This document shows, in pieces, positions 56,151 to 64,000 of a stretch of 64,000 nt of DNA. The DNA is from Ailanthus altissimus (taxonomy: Eukaryota; Streptophyta; Magnoliopsida; Sapindales; Simaroubaceae), in NCBI GenBank assembly GCA_946807835.1, contig OX327710.1:14620501-14684500 (forward strand), written 5' to 3'. The notes beneath the pieces are model-generated. The model had not been told where the DNA came from. It made no database searches and saw only the letters and a list, made by a program, of their open reading frames with translations. The stretch's first letter is position 1. Each line of letters starts with the position of its first letter. The position numbers were made by a program, and so were the translations under genes.

Positions 56151-57025
56151 GTTATGTTGTGTGCTTTTATTTAGAGTGTACATGACATAATTTAATTACG
56201 CCGGTTACTTCAAATATTTATTTTTTTAGAGTTTAAAAATAAATAGTTTATTTTTTGTAATTTATAATTGTTATAAATGTGATAAATATTGTGGGCCATT
56301 TATTTGAACTAGTAACCATAATGTGAGCTCTAATGGTGGGGGTTAGTTGTTTTTGCACAAAACAAATATGTAATTAAAAATCACGGCCTCATGAGATGGG
56401 ATAGAATTAAGTAATCTCTTTTAATCAGATTTAAATGTGTACCATTATGAGATAATATTACACATTGATCCATCTTGTCAATACGGTATTAGTCAGGTTA
56501 TATCGGTCTTTCCCAATATTACTAAAGCGTAAGGAATTTAGTCGATGTGATTTTGACTATGCCGGTTCAACATGAAATGAGGCAAATATATGCAAACGTA
56601 TTGCCTAATATTGCTAAAGTGTGAGGGTAGTATCAATAACATATATTTTATAATTGACAAGTTAATCTGAAATATACTTATCCAATATTGCTAAAGTGTA
56701 AGGAAAAAGTGTATTTAAGATCAGTGATAAGAGTTGCATAAAATAAAATTGATAAGAGTTGTCTACCTTTTGAATTTTATAATGGCCAATATTGCTAAAA
56801 CGTGAGGCCTGAGTAAAATACCAAATGGATCTACTTCCTTCTGTACAATTAAGAGTTTAAATTTATTATTTTCCCTTTTGAGAGATTTAGGTGATTATGT
56901 AATGCAGTGGGAAGGTGTTTTAGATTTAAAAATATATAATTTGATTATATCCTTAATCTAAAATAAAAATTAGCGATTAAAATATTTATTTTCTGCTAAC
57001 ATCTCTTATTTTCTCTTGTGAAGAT

Positions 57026-57850
57026 AAAATAACTTTATCTAATCCGTTGGCACGCATATTAGATGCGAACCAACTTAAATGCAGAGAAAACTATAGAGAT
57101 TAGTTGATGAATTTGAGAATTGTTCTCAATTTTGAAAAACTTAGATATGTGATAGATCAACGTATGCCTACATAAATTTTTTATAAAGCCACCCCAAAAG
57201 AAAGGGTGACTTATCAAAAATGGATGGATGCTGATTTAAAAGTTAATTTTATATCCTTACCTCTATGTCTACAGGTTTACAGAAAGAGCATATTTATATG
57301 GATGATGCTTTTAGGATTATGCTCCATCTGAAGGAGCTATTTGGTGACCGTCCTCAGGTTGAGGCATATAGGATTGCTAAATCACTTTTTTAGTGTAGAC
57401 TTTCTAAGGGCAATCCAATTAGTCCCTATGTCCTCAATATGATTTCTATAATCGAGAGGTTGGAGACAATGGACATTACGCTGAATAAATATTTGAGAAA
57501 TAGTTTGATTCTCCAGTTATTGTCGGGGTCTTTTAGATAGTTCATAATGAATTTTAATATACAATGAATGACCTTGTATTATGCTGAACTTCATAATATG
57601 TTGAAGACAGCAGAAGAAGACATGAACAAAGTAAGATCGTCCTTCTTTGTTCAGGATGCTTCATCTTCTATTCCTAGGGCTTTTAGGAAGCCTAAAGGAA
57701 AAAAGAAAAGAAAGTGAGGCAGGCACCCAGGATTGGTCCTCAAAGGCAACCCATATCCAAATCACAAAAGAAAGATAAAGGAAAATATTTTCACTTTGGT
57801 GAGGAATAACACTGGAAGAAAAATTGCCAGAGATACTTTGTCTCAATAAA
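57026..57850 (+). pseudogene. Copia D gag
   Basis: The start codon position reads ATA. Around 57290-57540 MLHLKELFGDRPQVEAYRIAK and LNKYLRNSLILQLL match the copia gag in C. A stop interrupts after KSLF. The knuckle near 57783-57826 reads YFHFGEE, stop, HWKKNC, with the first two Cys replaced. Confidence 0.85.
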
Positions 57851-57904
57851 GAAGAATCCCTTAGGTATATGTTTACCTATTACTGATGTTTCTTTAGCAT
57901 ATAA

Positions 57905-58130
57905 TGCTAATTCTGACTGGGTATTGGATACTGTTTCTCCTTCTCACATCTGCAATATGTTACAGGGTTTGAGGGAAGTTAAACTGTTGCAGCAGGGAAA
58001 GATTCAGCTTCGTGTTGGAAATGGAGATTTCTTTCAGGTCAAGGTTATGGGACATTTTGATTTATATCTCTCATGTAATAGAATTATAGTGTTATATAAC
58101 TGTCTTTTTGTACCCAATATTTTGAGATAG
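57905..58130 (+). pseudogene. Copia D protease
   Basis: SDWVLDTVSPSHICNML aligns with the D-T-G-S-PSHICN copia site; the catalytic Gly is Val. A single 68-codon frame runs to LFVPNILR, the usual end of this domain, then stops. Confidence 0.83.
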
Positions 58131-58334
58131 ATTGTATCCCTTCCTGTACTTTACAGTGAAGGTTATCATATATATATATGGAATCGTTCCTTATATTTAT
58201 ATAATATGCATAATGTTTTAATAGCTGATTGTCAGTTAATTAATGGTCATTATTTTTTTAATATAATACAAAATGTCATGAATGTACAAGTAAACATAGC
58301 AAGTAGTTCGGGAACTTTAAATGAAACAGAATTA

Positions 58335-58990
58335 TAGCATATGAGATTGGATCATTTAGGCGTTAAACACCTATCCTGTCTAGTTAAGAATGTTCGAATA
58401 CCTGATTTAACCATAGAATCTTATCTATTTTGTGAATCATGTATTTAAGAAAAGATGACCAAATATCTTTTTATTGGTGTTGGACACTGTGCCACTGGTT
58501 TATTGGAACTTATACATAGTGATGTACGTGGTCCAATGAATCACATTGCTATAGGTGAATTTCAATACTTTGTGACCTTCATTGATGATTTGTCACAATA
58601 TAGTTATGTGTTTCTTATGAGACATAAGTCTGAAACCTTTAAAAAGTTTAAGGAATTTAGACTTGAAGTAAAGAAACAAACTAGTATGTATATCAAATGC
58701 CTTTGATCAGATCGAGGCGGTGAATATATAGACAGTGAATTTTCAAATTATTTAAAGGAGAATGAAATTCTCGTTCAGTATAGTCCTCTAGCTACTCCGC
58801 AGCACAATGCTATTTCGAAAAGGAGGAATTGGACTTTATTAGATATAGTATGATCGATGATGAGTATCATCGATCTCCCTGAATATTTATGAGGCTATGT
58901 TCTACATACTACTGCTCATGTATTGAACGGAGTTCTGTCTAAAGTCGTTCCCTCCACTCCCTAAGAGATGGACTAGAAGAATTCCAAGTC
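58335..58990 (+). pseudogene. Copia D integrase
   Basis: LDHLGVKHLS and CESCI give the zinc-binding end. LIHSDVRGPM and SDRGGEYIDSEF retain the first two catalytic Asp. The third site reads SKRRNWTLLD, with the expected Glu replaced by Lys. Stops occur at 58449, 58706 and 58850. Confidence 0.85.
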
Positions 58991-59269
58991 TTAAATATTT
59001 TAAAATTTAGGGTTGTCCTGCTTACAAGTATTGATTCATTGGTTATCTTATGAACTCAATGGGATACCAGTTCTATGATCCTGAGGAACGAAATGTATTT
59101 GGTACTCAGAATGCCACTTTCATAGAGAAACAGTTTATCATGAATCCTAGGGATTGTAGAAAGATTGATCATGATGAAATCAATCAGAATGAACCACAGA
59201 TAGAACCACTAGCTCAATCAAGCAAATTATATTTTACATACCCTCTATATAGGTCACAAAGAATATCGT

Positions 59270-59905
59270 GGTAACCTGAAAGGTATGGTATGATACCTGA
59301 TGGTACCTTTGAGATTTTCTTAGTGGAAGAAAATAATCCTTTAACCTACAGAGAGGCAATATTAGATATTGATTTGAAAAAATGGCAAGATGCCATGAAA
59401 TCTAAAATTGACTTTATGCATCAACATCAAGTCTGAGACTTGGTTGAGCTTTTTGAAGGAATAGTTTCTATCAGTTATAAATGGATTTACAAGGGGAAGC
59501 GTGGTCCTGATGGAAAGGTAGAGACCTTCAAGGCTCGTCTAGTAGCAAAAGGTTATACTCAACGATCAGGGATCGATTTTAAGAAAACCTTTGCACTAGT
59601 TGCGATGTTTTAAGTCAATAAGGATTTTATTGGCAATTGTTGCATACTATGACTTTGAAATTTGGTAGATTGATGTAAAGACGACATTCCTTAATGGATA
59701 TCTTGAGGAAGAGATATTCATGGAACAACCTGAAGGTTTTGCATCCAACCTTTCTTCTGATCTTGTGTGCAAACTGAAGAAGTCAATTTATGGACTTAAG
59801 CAAGCTTTCCAAAGTTGGAATCTTTATTTTGATGAGGTAATTAGAGGGTCTAGTTTCATCAAAAATGAAGATGGGGCATGTGTGCATAAAAATGTCAGTG
59901 GAAAC
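59270..59905 (+). pseudogene. Copia D reverse transcriptase, N-terminal part only
   Basis: [59 protein letters not shown]-like EEEIFMEQPEGF and KKSIYGLKQAFQSWN are clear. It ends VHKNVSGN, just before where YVDD would be expected. The junction to foreign sequence is within ~20 bp of 59905. Confidence 0.88.
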
Positions 59906-59920
59906 TGTAAGTGATTTTAA

Positions 59921-61503
59921 ACATAGGGTGCATACATGTGGGTTTGTGTCTATCACTCAAATATAGCATATGTATCATATACATACATGCGCAGTGGATA
60001 AGCGGAATGCAAATTTTATAATGATAAACACAAATAAACTTTACATGTTATCACATAAATGTAAAATACTTCAAGATTGAGAGATAATACATTGTCAAGC
60101 CTTTGATATATTGTCGAACTAGAGTACCCGCCTTGAAGCAACCTGTTCACAATTCTAGTTCCTCAATATGGTGGGCTTAAGGAAGCTAGAATAGCAGCTT
60201 ATCCAGTAAAGGATTCAACTTTTAAATCCTTGTTTCTACCTTGTAGTATGGGTGACCAAAAAATGGAAGAGGAAAATTAAAAGAGTTGTGATTTTGTGCT
60301 CTCAACACTTGAGAGAATTTTCTAACACTTAACAAAATTCACTTCTCTTTTTTTTAACCCTTTGCACGAATTTTTGATAACTAATTGAGCAACTAATTGC
60401 TCTTTTATTTGTTTATTATTTTCTTTTATTTTCTTACATAATGGCATCCATTATATTTGCCATTAGTGTTTTGTTTATTATTATCTTTCATTTTCTCACC
60501 TAATGGCATCCATTATGTTTTTCATTAGTTTTTGTTTATTATTATTTACAATAAACTAAATGAAAACAAAACAAAATAGAAAATAATTTAAATGAACTTT
60601 GCCTTAATCTATGCCAAATGAGAAAATACTTTCTCATTATTAAGAAACATTTTAAGACCTACTATTAACAAATGCCACCTATTTATATTTATCATTTCAT
60701 TTAGTAAATATTAAACCAATAATTGAATCATATTAATTCATGGTAGAAACACATGCCAATTTAAATAAAAAATTAATTGTTTGATTTTAATTTAAATAAT
60801 AATATCATATATTATTATTATTTTATTCAATAAATATTTTAATGAATAAAATAATGATATTATTTATCCAACAAATAAGGTCATTTTGATAATTTTTAAA
60901 TCAAACAATAATTAGCCCACATGTGCCATGTGTCAATATTGCATTGGTCAACAACTAATTGTTAACTAATTGATGTACTTAACTCTTAAATCACTGAACA
61001 CTTGTATGCTATACGAACTTTCAGTAAACCCATGGTTAGTTAAGAACAACCATCTAAATCATCTAGGTATAGTATACACTGGTCTATGTAAAAGGATTCC
61101 ACCGTCAGACTTGTATCGATGAATTAAGACTAGGAACATGTAATTTGAGAATAGACTTATATAATAACATTTCTTAGCATCTATTGCAACTATGTTATTA
61201 CTAATGTATTCTTGGGTCTATGTACCGTCACAGACAAGATTCTAACACTTAAACTTCACTGATTAATATAACATACTAACCCTTTAGCATTTATAGTTTT
61301 CAATGATGTTAACTCTTAGCATTGATCTAAACTTCTTTAGACCAAATCTGAACCCTTTCAGATCATATAATGGATGTAGCGTCACAAGCATTAAACTATT
61401 TAATAATAATAATTAACGATTTAGCAAATAATGAACTGGATAATTATTATAAAATAAAATATTCATATAACAATAGAATGGCAAGTGAGCACAAATTCTA
61501 ACA
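59921..61503 (-). repeat. Copia LTR on the minus strand, probably solo or partial
   Basis: The minus strand begins at 61503 with TGTTAGAATTTGTGCTCAC, homologous to the start of the copia D LTR, and further blocks (GATCTGAAAGGGTTCAGAT, TAAGAGTTAACATCATTG-like) follow. The inner end near 59921-59990 is not certain, as no primer-binding site was found there. Confidence 0.6.
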
Positions 61504-61815
61504 TATGTGCTCATAGGTCGCCTTACCTTGGGAAGCTCATATATATAGATTATTAAAATTACCTTCCTTTGAAAGGGTCCTATACCCATATGTCATCCTC
61601 CCTTAGGAAGTTTGTATAACCAGACTTTTAAAATTACTTTTTTTTAGAATGGTCGTGTGCCCATAAGCTATCTTACTTTGAAAATCTTATATATCTAAAT
61701 TATCAAAGTTACATTCCCTAATGATCACTTGTCATACTTTAGGGAAGATCGTATTGCCAAGATATTAGAATCGTCTTTCCTCAAAAAGGACGCATACCTC
61801 TAAGTTACTTGTCCA
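61504..61815. repeat. Degenerate tandem repeat, ~76-bp unit, about four copies
   Basis: CCATATGTCATCCTCCCTTAGGAAG and AGATTATTAAAATTACCTTC-type segments recur at about 61515, 61592, 61668 and 61740 with decreasing similarity. Confidence 0.65.
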
Positions 61816-61894
61816 AGGAAGCGCAACACGTTAAAAACAAAAACAAAAAACATGGGTATCTAGAATAACCTATAAGAACAAATAACCAGAAATC

Positions 61895-62315
61895 AAAGGA
61901 TTTCTCAAAAGAGTGGATGATTCCTACTAAAACCCTTTTACTAATTAATAATGAGATGAAACTCTTAAAAGGAACATAAATTGTCTTTATGATAGTTCAA
62001 TTGGAATACACTTCCATAATATTACACAATGGGAAGGATTAAAATTCTTATCCTGTAAAAATTATTCAATCCTTCAATGAGAGGATTATGATTTATTCAT
62101 TCACTCAAATAGCATACATAGCAACATACTAAGTCTTTCTTGTTTATGCATACACACCGCTATACACAACATCCTCTTTTTTTCTTAAATAATAATTTGA
62201 GTGTCAAAGTGTTTTCTTTTATAAAATAATAAATGATACTTTGTCTATTTAAAAGAGTGATACAAGAATAAGAAGATAATTGAACATGGAGGTTTCGATT
62301 AAGGCAGCTTTATAT
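61895..62315. repeat. Dispersed direct repeat, copy 2 (copy 1 at 15020-15435)
   Basis: Same blocks in the same order as at 15020, ending ATGGAGGTTT then an AGCTT..ATAT sequence that leads into the TA microsatellite. Confidence 0.7.
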
Positions 62316-62341
62316 TTATATATATATATATATATATACGT

Positions 62342-63209
62342 TGCAGATTTAGTGATTTAACAATCTTGTTTGGACAAGAATTGAAATGAATATCAAATAG
62401 AAGAGTCACAAAAAATATAGAACATATGGGACACGTATGGAGAAGTCCAAGACATGTGGGACACAAAGGGAGAAGTGAAAAGGGATTCGAAGATGCGAGG
62501 AAAAGCGCAGAGCTAGAACATGGGCTAGTGTCGCGGTGCCCAAGGCTGAGCACCGCAGTGCCTAGAACAAAACTCCAAAGCCGCAACACTAGATTCCCAG
62601 CACCGTAGGGTTGGATGAGTCAAAGCTCAGTGCTGCAACGCTAGGACCTCAGCGCTACGGTGCCAGAGAGGGAGAAAGTCCATTTTTAATTCAAATTGTG
62701 AGTCTCAGAAAGTTTAGGACTGCCAAAATAAGTTGACTCTTACTCCAATAAGAAATATGGTTAGTAGGCACGAAATAACCCCTATATAAACATTTGTAAA
62801 CCCTTTAGTTGAGATTAAGCATTAAGAGAGACTCTAAGATAGAGAAAGAACCGGGGTAGACACTAAATGCTTGTGTGCGCTAGGGTGGAACCATCGTTTG
62901 GGTGTTCATTGTTTGTGGTAGAGCAAGGGTACACTAAATATTATGTCATTTTGAAGATTCTTCATTAGGTTTTCCTTGTAAAATCTTTAAGAAGTTAATA
63001 AGAGATGTATAAGATTCTTGGATTCACCGTGAATATAGGCAATTGATCAAAATTGTGTTATGCTCTTTATTTTCTACCTTAAATTCTTACTATTTTGTTT
63101 AATATACAGATTCTTCTGTTATGTAAAGAGATTAGAATTTAAAGTTGAATTTAATTAGAGTTTTTCGCTTTATCTTAATCTCACAGTAAGAAAGGTGATT
63201 CCTCCAACA
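62342..63209 (+). repeat. Solo LTR, family Y (GC-module version), inserted in a TA microsatellite
   Basis: Starts TGCAGATTTAGTGATTTAAC and ends CTCCAACA. (TA)n tracts lie on both sides (62310-62338 and 63210-63222). Its first 60 bp (AACAATCTTG.., AAGAATTGAAATGAATATCAA, AGAAGAGTCA) match the LTR at 39946. Instead of ACTGTTCAC repeats it carries GTGTCGCGGTGCCCAAGG-like GC-rich repeats at 62525-62670. TATATAAACATTTG near 62785 is a likely TATA box. No internal sequence follows. Confidence 0.75.
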
Positions 63210-64000
63210 ATATATATATATATTAAAAATTAAATAATTTTTAACTAATATGATTTCATCACTCCATTTTATAGTTAAGGTCGGAGCTCAATTCTTTTAA
63301 TGTTAAAAGAGTTTATTTTTCTATTTAAAAGTAACTCATCTTTGTTTTAATAAATAAATTTTCAAGTGCACTTCAACTAGATTTAATTTATGCTGGTGTT
63401 TATCTCCCTCTTAAGAGAAAACTTTAAAACATAGCTTGTAAATAGGGTGAGGATCGTATAGGATCTCCAATAGTTCGACAACTGCGGGTGATAACATTGA
63501 TGAGAAATGGCCACCACCGATACGATCCACGCCACCCACCCACCAGCGCACCTAAAAAGAAATGGTGTTATAGACTTTGGAATGGACAGTGTCCAGTCCA
63601 CCGTCCACGTACTGGTGATTGGTGATAACAACTCGGCAGATTTTACAGTCCACATACTGTTGTAACTTGTGTTACTTTAAGTACTTGTTATAGTTTGAAT
63701 AATTTTATAATTCAAAGAGAAGGTGTGGCCTTGGGGGCAGACATTTTGAATAATTTTGTAAGACAAGAGAGATTTGATTTAACCTGAGAGATGGTATTGG
63801 TATTTGGTACTATTATTCATTTGTGCTGTTTGCGGATGTCTTTGGTGCAAGTTCGGACTCCACTTGTCCTCAAATTCAATCTTCTAAAAATACACTTGCT
63901 TTTTTCACACTGCTAATTCCGGCAGGCACACTCAGAGTGGCCATTAGTTGCAAGTTGCTTTTATCTTATCTTTCTCCCTTCTCATTTTTCTACTCTCACT
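63210..64000. other. Right-end spacer; possible 5' leader at the very end
   Basis: No gene is supported. The last ~60 bp are CT-rich (TTCTCCCTTCTC) and could be the leader of a plus-strand gene outside the window, but there is no coding evidence. Confidence 0.35.

Larger units (their letters stand above)
53832..59920 (+). mobile_element. Ty1/copia retrotransposon D, long LTR, 3'-truncated
   Basis: A ~2.3 kb 5' LTR is followed by a primer-binding site, ~0.9 kb leader, gag, protease, integrase and the first part of reverse transcriptase. The element stops before the YVDD motif at about 59905, where a minus-strand LTR begins. Stops and frameshifts are frequent. Copia C and the LTR at 59921 are relatives. 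Confidence 0.85.

Noticed and set aside
62299..62608. Overlapping open frames on both strands at the GC-rich segment
   Set aside because: They follow the GC module of a solo LTR, where stop codons are rare by composition.
63383..63655. 90-codon minus-strand frame near the right end
   Set aside because: No family resemblance, no promoter or splice evidence.

Overview
This is a stretch of a plant (eudicot) nuclear genome. It is AT-rich, has one intron-containing gene for a plant-only protein family (a phytocyanin), and is otherwise packed with plant-type retroelements: Ty1/copia, a Ty3/gypsy chromovirus-like element, plant L1-type LINEs with a DUF4283-like ORF1 and a C-terminal RNase H, and a tRNA-derived SINE. 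Nothing bacterial, phage or organellar was seen. I cannot name the species.

Layout. 1-2.6 kb: AT-rich DNA with a degenerate tandem repeat. 2.64-6.16 kb: a deleted gypsy element on the minus strand with both LTRs. 7.2-8.36 kb (minus): the only gene I consider intact, a two-exon stellacyanin-type phytocyanin with a TATA box. 9.3-14.9 kb: four LTRs of one family, two of which bound a compact element with a 0.6 kb non-coding interior. 15.6-17.9 kb: the 3' end of another copia element on the minus strand. 20.0-25.4 kb: a decayed full-length copia element (A, minus). 25.4-35.6 kb: a minus-strand LINE (LINE1) split by a plus-strand copia element (E) with a perfect AATAC target duplication. 35.6-38.4 kb: a repeated non-coding unit, short motif arrays and a small TIR element. 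38.6-42.4 kb: a 5'-truncated plus-strand LINE (LINE2) with a 14-bp target duplication, split by two ~1 kb LTRs placed back to back. 42.7-46.7 kb: a second copy of the repeated unit, a SINE with an 18-bp target duplication, and a possible transposon 5' exon. 46.7-49.1 kb: a 2.4 kb non-coding palindromic element with long TIRs and a 9-bp target duplication (Mutator-like). 49.6-61.5 kb: a pile-up of copia fragments (B plus, C minus, D plus, and a minus LTR). 62.3-63.2 kb: a solo LTR inside a TA microsatellite.

No set of genes works together as a pathway here. The coherent story is nested transposition into what looks like a duplicated locus. All retroelement coding regions read as pseudogenes with stops, frameshifts or lost catalytic residues. 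The most unusual signals are the composite palindromic Mutator-like element, an apparently exchangeable internal module in the LTRs (GC-rich GCGCCGCGG-type repeats or ACTGTTCAC-type repeats in the same slot of related LTRs), and the back-to-back LTR pair. All boundaries were read by eye; no alignments or searches were run.
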